Origin: an uncultured Bacteroidales bacterium
GTDB lineage: Bacteria; Bacteroidota; Bacteroidia; Bacteroidales; Paludibacteraceae
Assembly: GCA_937911935.1 (NCBI GenBank)
Contig: CALDQH010000032.1
Location: forward strand, 1 to 44,025
Direction of reading: 5' to 3'
DNA: 44,025 nucleotides
A program made the translations under genes and the position numbers. Of this stretch, positions 1 to 6,820 are shown piece after piece (positions within the stretch are counted from its first letter, which is position 1; each line of letters opens with the position of its first letter). A model generated the notes under the pieces. The model searched no databases. It worked only from the letters and a program-made list of their open reading frames with translations, and was not told the origin of the DNA.

Positions 1-1078
1 CCTCCTTCATACCAATCTTTACGTTATAGCCAACGACCTTACCTTTATCATTTGTTTCGATAGAATAAATAGGTGTTTTAACTTTAAAATCTTCATATTG
101 GAGTTGCAATGCAGCAATATTTTTGTCAATAGAACGAGTACATACCATTTTAATAAGTTCCTTACGATCATACTTGCCTTTTATCGTTGATTTTTCATCA
201 AACTCATATTCGTGTGCAACATATTTGAGTTTAAACGATGTGGTATCCTCTAAAAAACGAGTGATTTTTTCTTCATCAGGAACACCTGTATAATAATTTT
301 CGTAGAAAACAGCTGCTATAGAGTCATTCCATTGTAATTGATACAAATAAGAGTGGGTTTTGACTGTAAAACCAGTAAAGGCATCTGCAACTACATTGGT
401 AAGCCCTGACATCGAATTACCTAAATTTCCCATTCCTAATCCACCTAAAATTCCACCAACAATTGACATCGCCTTTTTAGCAGCAGCAGCCCTTTCCTCC
501 GCCGTTACGTATGTAATATCGTTAACAAGCAAATAAGTATTACTAATAAGTTCTTCGCCCATGTCAGATAGCATAGCCTTACCGCGAGCTGTTTGCTCTG
601 CCAACGCTACGTCCATATCTGTTGCATTATATTGGCCACGCTCAGCCACAAGCGACATATCAAATGTTGACGTATGCAACGAATCTCCTTTTAAATTAAA
701 CCACTTACTCACCATGTACTTTCCGCATTCTGCATTATTCAACAGTTCCTCAATCTTATCAGCATTCTTTTGGATTTCTTTCTTTGATAGAATTTTCCCA
801 TGTTTTGCTTTATACAAACCATACTTCTTTCTTACTACTCCACTAATCGTGCTATTATCTATGGTGTTAAAATAAATACTATGGTCATCATATTTATCTG
901 GTGTTGGCATTACGATAAAAGCATCAAAAATGTCATTACCAAACTCATCCTCTGGGTGAAAAACCAGGATAGTGGCCAATGCATTTCTATCGTATTCTTT
1001 TAACTCCCCTGTCGTTTCTTGTGCAATCATGGGCAAACATAGTAGCCATGCACAAATTATTACCTCTATTCTTTTCAT
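1..1078 (-). CDS. Exported protein of unknown function (C-terminus off window)
   Basis: The frame is open from the ATG at 1078 to the window edge, giving 359 visible codons; the C-terminus is missing. It starts with a basic n-region and hydrophobic core (MKRIEVIICAWLL) ending near PMIAQ, a typical Sec signal peptide, so the protein should be periplasmic or outer-membrane associated. Around residues 185-210 is an Ala/Lys-rich stretch followed by a Gly-rich segment (GGILGGLGMG). The rest is mixed and polar, without a motif I can name. It lies 6 bp after the preceding gene and is the fifth gene of an operon whose other four products are all exported. I do not recognise the family; only the reading frame, export signal and operon membership are well supported. 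Confidence 0.75.
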   Translation of the reverse strand, partial: MKRIEVIICAWLLCLPMIAQETTGELKEYDRNALATILVFHPEDEFGNDIFDAFIVMPTPDKYDDHSIYFNTIDNSTISGVVRKKYGLYKAKHGKILSKKEIQKNADKIEELLNNAECGKYMVSKWFNLKGDSLHTSTFDMSLVAERGQYNATDMDVALAEQTARGKAMLSDMGEELISNTYLLVNDITYVTAEERAAAAKKAMSIVGGILGGLGMGNLGNSMSGLTNVVADAFTGFTVKTHSYLYQLQWNDSIAAVFYENYYTGVPDEEKITRFLEDTTSFKLKYVAHEYEFDEKSTIKGKYDRKELIKMVCTRSIDKNIAALQLQYEDFKVKTPIYSIETNDKGKVVGYNVKIGMKE

Positions 1079-1084
1079 CTTCTA

Positions 1085-2035
1085 TCAATTTACTAACCAT
1101 GTTATTGTATTACTTATAGGTTGCTGTCCCTCTCCGTAAGCAACACCAACCGCTTGCCAGGCATTTATTCGCTGTTTTTCTATATCTACAGCATCATCGT
1201 GTTTTTTCATTTCGAAATTCCATTCGTCCTGCCAATCTTTCAGCACTTTATTTTTAATCTCTTGAAAAAGTTCAGCTGCTTCTTTGTAGCAAGATGCATC
1301 AGGATAAATTTGGCTTAAATATTGAGCTGCCTGCATCGCTCCTTCAGATGTCTGGTTTGACATCCATGTTGTCTTTGCTAAAGCCAAATTTTCTGCACAA
1401 AGCTGATCAATGTACTGCTGGTAAATGTTAGTTGCCAACGACAATACATCACTGTATTTATCGCAAATAGAGGGAATACACGATAGCACAAATAACGCCT
1501 CTTCGTATTGTTTCATTTTTGCCAATGAAGTAGCTTTGATTAGGTAATTATCTACTTCAGCATTATAATAAGCAACAATGCGTTCTTTCCCTTGCTTTAC
1601 AAATGCAGCCAGCTCCTTTTGATTGGGACGAACACGCTTAATTGCATCCATATATGCTTTGTCCTCATTATTGCCAACTCCTTTGGTTGTAAACGAACAA
1701 GTCGAAAAAATTTTCTTTTCAAGGTTATCTACTATGTATAAAGTATATTCTAAGTTTTGTGCTATCTGCTTGGGGGGACCTGGGAGTATATCTTTTGTCA
1801 AAGGAGTTGCTATCACAGCCACTACAAAACGCTCCATATAGTTAACAGATGTAATCCCACAAGAAGATAGTACACCATTTATTCGATTGGTTAAATGCAC
1901 TCGGGCAGTTTGTGGGAATGGTTCAGGAATATCCTCAACCACCACTGCCAAAGGAATTCTATCTATTCTATTATCTTGAGCATATAGCACAAATGCAAAC
2001 AATGCCATACAGCATGAAAGTATGATTCTCTTCAT
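1085..2035 (-). CDS. Exported protein of unknown function with helical repeat-like middle
   Basis: A 316-residue protein. I chose the ATG at 2035 because it opens directly into a signal peptide (MKRIILSCCMALFAFVLYAQ); an in-frame start at 2065 would only add residues before the signal. An AGGAGG sequence lies 7 bases upstream, unusual in a phylum that mostly lacks Shine-Dalgarno sites, so possibly chance. The mature N-terminal part alternates beta-like segments (IPLAVVVEDIP, FVVAVIATPL). Residues about 150-270 are helical, with paired-helix character resembling TPR-like repeats (YLIKATSLAKMKQYEEALFV). The gap to the upstream DUF6175-like gene is 16 bp. No enzymatic motif is visible; an envelope-assembly or lipoprotein-partner role is a guess from context only. 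Confidence 0.8.
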   Translation of the reverse strand: MKRIILSCCMALFAFVLYAQDNRIDRIPLAVVVEDIPEPFPQTARVHLTNRINGVLSSCGITSVNYMERFVVAVIATPLTKDILPGPPKQIAQNLEYTLYIVDNLEKKIFSTCSFTTKGVGNNEDKAYMDAIKRVRPNQKELAAFVKQGKERIVAYYNAEVDNYLIKATSLAKMKQYEEALFVLSCIPSICDKYSDVLSLATNIYQQYIDQLCAENLALAKTTWMSNQTSEGAMQAAQYLSQIYPDASCYKEAAELFQEIKNKVLKDWQDEWNFEMKKHDDAVDIEKQRINAWQAVGVAYGEGQQPISNTITWLVN

Positions 2036-2051
2036 ATTAAATCCTCCTATA

Positions 2052-3002
2052 TTACTTGTCACCAATAATTAAAACCGCTTTCCCAAGTCCTTTATTTACC
2101 AACTTAACGGGAATTAAATAAGGTTCTGCTTGTAATACTTTGCGTAGTTCTCTTGCAAAACGATTAGTATCCATTGCTCTTCCTTTAATGTCGTATAATG
2201 GAATGCGAACTTGCTCAAATACAGCATAATTTTCACTTCCATCCACAAAACTATATCGTCCTTCCTGCGTATTATCTGCCAACCAATTATCAATAATCTC
2301 TATCAATTCTACGCCTTCAAATTCGGTCTCAAGATCATAACCTTTTTCGTTCTCAAATACCTTTATTTCCAAAGAGACCTCACGACCAATTTCTTGCAAT
2401 TCATCAAAGTAGGATTGCAAGCGATTGTTAAAATTATCTATATGAGATAACACAGCCTCTTCCAATAAAACAGGTGTTGCAGCAGAAAACGAAGGTTGAC
2501 TAACACCCGCTGCGCTACCAAGGCTTTTATTGGTATAAGAGTCCTTACCTTCCATTATAAAACTTAAAGTTCTTTTGGGACCCTGTGTTTGGATGTCCCA
2601 TGTTAACTCAATGATAATATCTGCCTTTGCTGTTCGACGAATCTTTTCATAAGGCGTTTCTTGAATAGATGAACCAGAATTTTTACTGACCATCATATTG
2701 TCTTCTGCAACACTTTGGTTGATACTTTTTACGGTCGATTCCAAATCTTTTAGAGGAAAACCTCTCTCTGCCATCATATCATTGATTTTTGCAATGACCA
2801 ATTTGAGATCCATGTCATTTTGAAAAGCTTGGACATAATTAGGAACAATGATTGTAGTTCCTTGATTATCAATCTCCTCTACATAACCATTCTGATTACA
2901 CCAAATATCACTGGGCACCACCATTATAATGGGCTTTTTCGCCTGCGACATTGCTGATAATGCCACTAATACATAGGACAGGAGCAACAAAATTCTTTTC
3001 AT
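2052..3002 (-). CDS. Exported DUF6175-like protein
   Basis: A 316-residue protein with a signal peptide (MKRILLLLSYVLVALSAMSQA). The mature start, with IMVVPSDIWCNQNGY, and the later stretch KNSGSSIQETPYEKIRR match what I remember of the Bacteroidota family DUF6175; this assignment is from memory, not a search. The fold looks like alternating strands and helices, including ADIIIELTWDIQ near residue 125. It carries no lipobox. It is third in the envelope operon, 5 bp from the upstream lipoprotein gene and 16 bp before the next gene. Function unknown; the name of the domain is the least certain part. Confidence 0.8.
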   Translation of the reverse strand: MKRILLLLSYVLVALSAMSQAKKPIIMVVPSDIWCNQNGYVEEIDNQGTTIIVPNYVQAFQNDMDLKLVIAKINDMMAERGFPLKDLESTVKSINQSVAEDNMMVSKNSGSSIQETPYEKIRRTAKADIIIELTWDIQTQGPKRTLSFIMEGKDSYTNKSLGSAAGVSQPSFSAATPVLLEEAVLSHIDNFNNRLQSYFDELQEIGREVSLEIKVFENEKGYDLETEFEGVELIEIIDNWLADNTQEGRYSFVDGSENYAVFEQVRIPLYDIKGRAMDTNRFARELRKVLQAEPYLIPVKLVNKGLGKAVLIIGDK

Positions 3003-3007
3003 AATAA

Positions 3008-3487
3008 TTATTGTTTTAAGATGTTATCTTCTATTAGTTTAGCTTTAAGTTTTGAACGAAATACACATACTGTTGTTTGGCACAGAGCTTGAGAGTTTGT
3101 TCGATAATATTTTGTTGAAAAATCCCTTTTTTCTTTTGGACTACAATACTGTAGATATTCACCTCCATCTCTAAAAAACTTATCAAAATATTCGGTATAC
3201 TTCGTTTTTGCATTTACTTCTAACAACAAAGGACGTAAATTAGATTGACCACTTGAAGCAGCATCTGCACCATTAAATACAACATCATAAACCGCTTGTT
3301 TTTTAGCTTGAACATAGGCGTCCGCTTCATTTCTTGCTCTTCCCCATGAACGCAACGTGTATGAACCATCTAATTCAGAACCAATTACTTTTGATTTGTA
3401 ATCGTAATAAGCCTCAGATTGATGTGGACCACAACCCACATAGATAATTGTTACTGCTAATAAGAAAAAGAAACGTATTGCTTTCAT
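3008..3487 (-). CDS. Lipoprotein of unknown function, paralogue of the upstream gene product
   Basis: A 159-residue protein with a lipoprotein signal peptide: hydrophobic core, then the lipobox YVGC with Cys at residue 19, so it should be acylated and membrane-anchored. The region from about residue 40 (GSYTLRSWGRARNEADAY) through FDKFFRDGGEYLQYCS aligns with the next gene upstream (GSYLVKVWTYSKKSNVAI; FDLFFKDGGEYMRFAT), showing two paralogues side by side. Shared features are an Ala/Lys-rich helix (AKKQAVYDVVFNG) and the FF-DGGEY signature. It lies 12 bp downstream of its paralogue and 5 bp upstream of the DUF6175-like gene. No catalytic motif is visible and I do not know its function. Confidence 0.8.
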   Translation of the reverse strand: MKAIRFFFLLAVTIIYVGCGPHQSEAYYDYKSKVIGSELDGSYTLRSWGRARNEADAYVQAKKQAVYDVVFNGADAASSGQSNLRPLLLEVNAKTKYTEYFDKFFRDGGEYLQYCSPKEKRDFSTKYYRTNSQALCQTTVCVFRSKLKAKLIEDNILKQ

Positions 3488-3499
3488 TTTATATCAAAT

Positions 3500-3994
3500 T
3501 TAAAAACCATGACTTAATTTTCTAATCACACCTGCCGCCTCTAATGTTTTGCGCAAATCATCTTTCGCAACAGAGACGATTACACCTACTTTATATTCTT
3601 TACCGACTTTGATGATTTCCTGTGTCCCCTCCATGTAGGTAGCAAAACGCATATACTCACCACCGTCTTTAAAGAACAAATCAAAATAATCTTGATGTTC
3701 AAACTCACCACCTGCTTGTTTTACAAAAGGACGTTGCGCCACACAACCTCCTTTGCTTGTAAATCCCTTGAAGATAATGCCGTGAACCGCATTCTTTTTG
3801 GATTGTTCTATTGCCACATTACTCTTCTTTGAGTAGGTCCACACTTTTACTAGGTAACTACCTTGCGAGGCATTAGCTACGCATTCTAATTCGTAACGAA
3901 ATTGCTTGGTATCCTTGTTAGCTTTGCTTTTAGAACCTGCAAACACAGCCAACGATAAACAAAACAACATTGTAATTGTAAAAATCTTTCTCAT
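3500..3994 (-). CDS. Exported protein of unknown function, paralogue of the adjacent lipoprotein
   Basis: A 164-residue protein beginning with a signal peptide (MRKIFTITMLFCLSLAVFAG) but, unlike its neighbour, without a lipobox cysteine, so it is probably soluble in the periplasm. The body from residue about 40 shares with the downstream lipoprotein the pattern G-S-Y-x(3)-x-W, an Ala/Lys helix (SKKNAVHGIIFKG), and FDLFFKDGGEYMRF. It is the first gene of the five-gene minus-strand operon. About 90 bp upstream lies the terminator of the intergenic RNA; no convincing TAnnTTTG element was found between them. One soluble and one lipid-anchored copy suggest duplication followed by different localisation. 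Confidence 0.8.
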   Translation of the reverse strand: MRKIFTITMLFCLSLAVFAGSKSKANKDTKQFRYELECVANASQGSYLVKVWTYSKKSNVAIEQSKKNAVHGIIFKGFTSKGGCVAQRPFVKQAGGEFEHQDYFDLFFKDGGEYMRFATYMEGTQEIIKVGKEYKVGVIVSVAKDDLRKTLEAAGVIRKLSHGF

Positions 3995-4084
3995 ACATTA
4001 TTTATTTAAATCAAATATTATTCCTTCGAATAAAACTTATATTCAATGCTTTATAATACATATAACTACTTCTAGTATAGACAT

Positions 4085-4119
4085 AAAAAAAAGCGGGACT
4101 CCATTGTTGCAGTTCCGCT
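4085..4119 (-). terminator. Rho-independent terminator of the structured RNA
   Basis: On the minus strand AGCGGAACT (4119-4111) pairs with AGTCCCGCT (4100-4092), with one G-T wobble and a 10-nt loop, followed by eight U residues (4092-4085). It separates the RNA gene from the envelope operon starting at 3994. Confidence 0.75.
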
Positions 4120-4290
4120 TCTCAAGGCTCTCGCATTGCCCGTAAATCAAGAACTAGCAACACGAAGCCCACGCCGTATGTAAAAGGTATAGATACACCA
4201 CACCCATAAATACATACCCGTAGGACATCTTTTGTTGCCTTGTAGATGATTTACGATTAGAATTTGCGAGATTCTGAGAAACAACTACAA
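4085..4290 (-). ncRNA. Rod-shaped structured RNA, candidate 6S-like (Bacteroidales-1 type) RNA
   Basis: Read on the minus strand, this about 200-nt stretch folds into a long interrupted rod: 4275-4280 with 4119-4124, 4265-4271 with 4129-4135 (7 bp perfect), 4247-4255 with 4141-4149 (9 bp perfect), 4233-4238 with 4157-4162, and 4212-4217 with 4176-4181, ending in a small apical hairpin. A rho-independent terminator follows. Nested stems separated by bubbles, this length and a terminator-defined 3' end are what is known of 6S RNA, which mimics an open promoter and binds RNA polymerase. Bacteroidales also have the motif called Bacteroidales-1, thought to be their 6S. The structure is read from the sequence; the family name is inference. 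A promoter at 4366-4396 would give a longer 5' leader. Confidence 0.5.
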
Positions 4291-4313
4291 AACGTCGAAA
4301 GACGCCTAATTAT

Positions 4314-4361
4314 AAAAAAAAGCCCACCCTTTCTATGCTCCCATAGTCACGACGTAGGCTT
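4314..4361 (-). terminator. Hairpin with U tract just downstream of a promoter
   Basis: On the minus strand AAGCCTAC (4361-4354) pairs with GTGGGCTT (4327-4320), with an inner hairpin CTATG/CATAG and a run of eight U (4321-4314). It is either the terminator of the toxin-antitoxin operon ending at 4431 or, because a consensus promoter lies immediately upstream, a very short structured transcript or attenuator in front of the 6S-like RNA. Confidence 0.6.
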
Positions 4362-4365
4362 GTTA

Positions 4366-4396
4366 CAAAATTATTACAAATTTTTAACTTTGCAAA
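4366..4396 (-). promoter_or_regulatory. Bacteroidota promoter (TTTG-N19-TAATTTTG)
   Basis: On the minus strand the -33 element TTTG (4396-4393) is separated by exactly 19 bp from TAATTTTG (4373-4366), matching TTTG-N19-TAnnTTTG. The predicted transcription start is near 4360, directly at the base of the hairpin at 4314-4361 and upstream of the rod-shaped RNA. Confidence 0.65.
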
Positions 4397-4430
4397 TCTA
4401 TTTTAAGTAAATATTACAATTTCATCTTTA

Positions 4431-5177
4431 TTACCTCCAACTCATACCAATATCCCAATGTACTGCATATTTTGGTACGGTTTTTTGCGGAGGCAGATCA
4501 AACTCTTTTAATATTAAATTATATGCCTCTGGAAAGTCTTCCAACCATTTACCAACAGCAACTTCGTACGTATCGCTTTGAATGTTGTAAAATATTCTAC
4601 CTCTTGGTTTATCTTGATAAGCACCTATGAACGGACCCTTACCTTGCTTTTCGTAACGTTGCTTGTAAAATTCTTTCTTCCACACATCTTCGTGCATTTC
4701 AGAACAAGTTATTCTCCCATCAGAAGCATTAGCCTTAGTATAATCGCTAATTCTATGAGATACTACACCAAATAATGTCTTATTCGCTTTATTATACCAA
4801 AATATTCCTACTTTTGGCTCCTTATCTTTTCCTCTGTTAGAAGCCATTAAATCCATAACAGACTTATACTCATCCTCTGTAAAACTCTCAATCGAAAACC
4901 CTTTTTCGGATAATTTTCGGCTCGATTCATTCACATTTATAGAAGCAATAACCAATACCTCATCGTTAAAAACATAATTTAAATACTCGTTATGAGAAAT
5001 TTTTCGTTGCCAAACACCTTTAAATTCTCCTTCTAATCCTATTGGATTGCCTATGCCTGTTTCAGGATGTAGCATGGCATCTTTTATTATTTCCTTGATA
5101 CGTGCCGATAAATCAGGTGAATTTAACTTAATAGCATTATAGGTTGCTAATGCTTTTGCAGAAAATTGTAATTTCAT
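4431..5177 (-). CDS. YoeB/Txe-like domain fused to a conserved unknown C-terminal domain
   Basis: A 248-residue protein. Residues 1-84 align without gaps to E. coli YoeB (MKLQFS..., HPETGIGNP, W-x-R-K-I, LNYVFNDEVLVIAS), and the gene follows a YefM-type antitoxin with ATGA overlap, so the family assignment is firm. YoeB is a ribosome-dependent mRNA endonuclease. Here, however, the positions of the known key residues Glu46, Arg65, His83 and Tyr84 are Ile, Tyr, Asn and Glu, so classical RNase activity is unlikely. Residues about 95-120 are a linker; residues about 122-248 form a separate domain (VGIFWYNKANKTLFGVVS; GAYQDKPRGRIFYN; VAVGKWLEDFP; HWDIGMSWR) that I recall seeing as stand-alone Bacteroidota proteins but cannot name. 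Activity, if any, may reside there. Family membership is established; loss of the catalytic set is read directly; the consequence is inference. Confidence 0.8.
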   Translation of the reverse strand: MKLQFSAKALATYNAIKLNSPDLSARIKEIIKDAMLHPETGIGNPIGLEGEFKGVWQRKISHNEYLNYVFNDEVLVIASINVNESSRKLSEKGFSIESFTEDEYKSVMDLMASNRGKDKEPKVGIFWYNKANKTLFGVVSHRISDYTKANASDGRITCSEMHEDVWKKEFYKQRYEKQGKGPFIGAYQDKPRGRIFYNIQSDTYEVAVGKWLEDFPEAYNLILKEFDLPPQKTVPKYAVHWDIGMSWR

Positions 5178-5422
5178 AAATCGTCTATATCAATGGTTAT
5201 TAAATCATTACGGCTAATAGCTTCTAGACCCTCTTTTGCGTTAATATAATCACTAGAAGAAAGCAAACGCTCTGTCTCCTTAATAGCATTGTATTCTTCT
5301 AACGATATTAAGACAGCAGCTGTATTACCCCTATTAATAACTAGCGCATCATGATTCATTATGACAGATTCAATGTATTGTTTTACATTGGCTCTAAAAT
5401 CTGTGATATTTGTTACATCCAT
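5174..5422 (-). CDS. Phd/YefM-family antitoxin
   Basis: An 82-residue protein with the YefM/Phd layout: a beta-alpha-beta DNA-binding N-terminal half (NITDFRANVKQYIESV, ALVINRGNTAAVLISLEEYN) and an acidic, helical C-terminal tail (ITIDIDDL) that wraps the toxin in characterised pairs. The stop codon overlaps the start of the YoeB-like gene by 4 bp, the usual translational coupling. The promoter and TGTACA palindromes upstream fit autorepression by the antitoxin-toxin complex. The N-terminal half is well conserved, so DNA binding should be intact even though the partner lacks YoeB catalytic residues. Confidence 0.88.
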   Translation of the reverse strand: MDVTNITDFRANVKQYIESVIMNHDALVINRGNTAAVLISLEEYNAIKETERLLSSSDYINAKEGLEAISRNDLITIDIDDL

Positions 5423-5444
5423 ATTATTTATTTTTAATCTGCTA

Positions 5445-5476
5445 CAAAGATATGTACATAATTCTGTACAAACAAA
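5445..5476 (-). promoter_or_regulatory. Toxin-antitoxin promoter with YefM-type operator
   Basis: On the minus strand TTTG (5476-5473), a 20-bp spacer and TATCTTTG (5452-5445) form a Bacteroidota promoter about 20 bp before the antitoxin ATG. The spacer holds two TGTACA hexamers (5453-5458 and 5465-5470) with centres 12 bp apart. TGTACA is the known core of the two palindromes bound by E. coli YefM-YoeB, also 12 bp apart, so this is a strong operator candidate placed to block RNA polymerase. Confidence 0.75.
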
Positions 5477-5532
5477 TAAATTTTATGTTTGCTACATTTC
5501 GTTTCTTTACTTCACATCGGTCAAGCATGAAT

Positions 5533-5574
5533 ATAATAATTCCAGACCCTTTTGCAAGGGCCTGGAATTATTAT
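5533..5574. terminator. Long inverted repeat, probable terminator
   Basis: ATAATAATTCCAG (5533-5545) and CCCTT (5547-5551) pair with AAGGG (5556-5560) and CTGGAATTATTAT (5562-5574), one A-C mismatch and a 4-nt loop: 18 paired bases. It lies downstream of the minus-strand methyltransferase (ending 5647) and upstream of the antitoxin promoter, so it probably insulates them. There is no classic U tract. A smaller hairpin GGTCGC/GCGACC lies at 5610-5623. Confidence 0.55.
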
Positions 5575-5646
5575 AAGGAGGAGGGATTGCATATTATTAC
5601 AGGCGTTGCGGTCGCAAGCGACCTTAACACCTGCCTATTATTTTGT

Positions 5647-6816
5647 TTAACCCCTACGGGGTGATTTCGACTTCTGACTTTTAAACTCCTTGTGTTTACC
5701 GCTAAAAAGGGTGTATTTGCGAAAATCGCAAGGCAAACTGCCGTTAATAAGATGAATCTTGGCATCGGGTTTTAAACCTACTTTATCAAAAGCGTCGATG
5801 TTCGAACTAATTATCCATGCTGTTGAACCTGCAAATTTATGTTTTAAGGTAGATCCAATCATGCTGTAAAGTGCATTAACATCGTCGCGGTTTAAGCGTT
5901 CGCCGTAAGGGGGATTGGTTACCATAAGTAATGGTTTGCTCTGCTCGGGCACTTCCTCAAACGAACATGCTGTAAACTGAATGTACTTGCTTAGACCTGC
6001 ATTTTTTGCATTGGCTTCGGCAACCGCTAATGCCTTGCGCGAAATATCTGAAGCATAAATCGTATGTTTAAATTCACGTTCGTGGCTATCGTCGTTGTAT
6101 ATGGCATCGAACAAGTCGGCATCAAAATCTTTCCAGTTTTCGAAAGCAAACGACGAGCGGAATATACCTGGAGGTATGTTAAGTGCGATAAGAGCTGCTT
6201 CGATGGCAATGGTACCCGAACCGCACATGGGGTCCATAAAATCAGACTGACCTTTCCAACCTGCCAAAAGTAGCATACCAGCAGCTAACACCTCGTTAAT
6301 AGGAGCCTCGGTTTGCGCCACACGATACCCACGTTTAAACAAGGGTTCGCCCGAACTATCAAGCGACAAAGTACAAGTGGTATCTGATATGTGTAAGTTT
6401 AGGTAAATATCGGGCTTGGTAACGCTAATAGAAGGACGCTTGCCGTATTTTTCATTAAAATAATCGACTATGGCATCCTTTACCTTGTAGGTAGCAAAGC
6501 GCGAGTTGGTAATCACGGGCGAATACAAGGTTGTTTCAATTAAAAATGTTTGAGTAACATCCATGTAAGCATCCCAATGCATCGCTTTGACATGGCTATA
6601 CAATTCGTCGGTACTACTTGCCTTAAAGGTGGCAATGGGGCGCAAAATGCGCAAGGCAGTACGGCTATGTACGTTGGCTTTGTAGAGGGTTTCTAACGTT
6701 CCCTCGAACGTAACAGCACGACGAGCGGTTGTTATGTTTTGGGCACCTATTTGTTTTAATTCGTTGGCTAAAACTTCTTCTAAACCTTGCAAGGTTTTGG
6801 CTACAAATGTTTCCAT
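5647..6816 (-). CDS. THUMP-domain rRNA guanine-N2 methyltransferase (RlmL-type)
   Basis: A 389-residue class I SAM-dependent RNA methyltransferase. The ATG at 6816 (METFVAKTLQGLEEVL) is the usual family start; the upstream in-frame Met would overlap the neighbouring gene. Residues about 1-160 are the ferredoxin-like/THUMP RNA-binding part; the catalytic domain has the SAM-binding motif DPMCGSGT at 195-202, YASDIS near 254, and the N2-guanine methyltransferase motif NPPYGER at 301-307. Family members methylate 23S rRNA; E. coli RlmL acts on G2445, but the exact target cannot be told from sequence. The protein corresponds to the N-terminal methyltransferase half of RlmL. It starts 4 bp after the stop of the upstream membrane-protein gene, so the two are probably co-transcribed. 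Confidence 0.88.
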   Translation of the reverse strand: METFVAKTLQGLEEVLANELKQIGAQNITTARRAVTFEGTLETLYKANVHSRTALRILRPIATFKASSTDELYSHVKAMHWDAYMDVTQTFLIETTLYSPVITNSRFATYKVKDAIVDYFNEKYGKRPSISVTKPDIYLNLHISDTTCTLSLDSSGEPLFKRGYRVAQTEAPINEVLAAGMLLLAGWKGQSDFMDPMCGSGTIAIEAALIALNIPPGIFRSSFAFENWKDFDADLFDAIYNDDSHEREFKHTIYASDISRKALAVAEANAKNAGLSKYIQFTACSFEEVPEQSKPLLMVTNPPYGERLNRDDVNALYSMIGSTLKHKFAGSTAWIISSNIDAFDKVGLKPDAKIHLINGSLPCDFRKYTLFSGKHKEFKSQKSKSPRRG

Positions 6817-6820
6817 GTGT

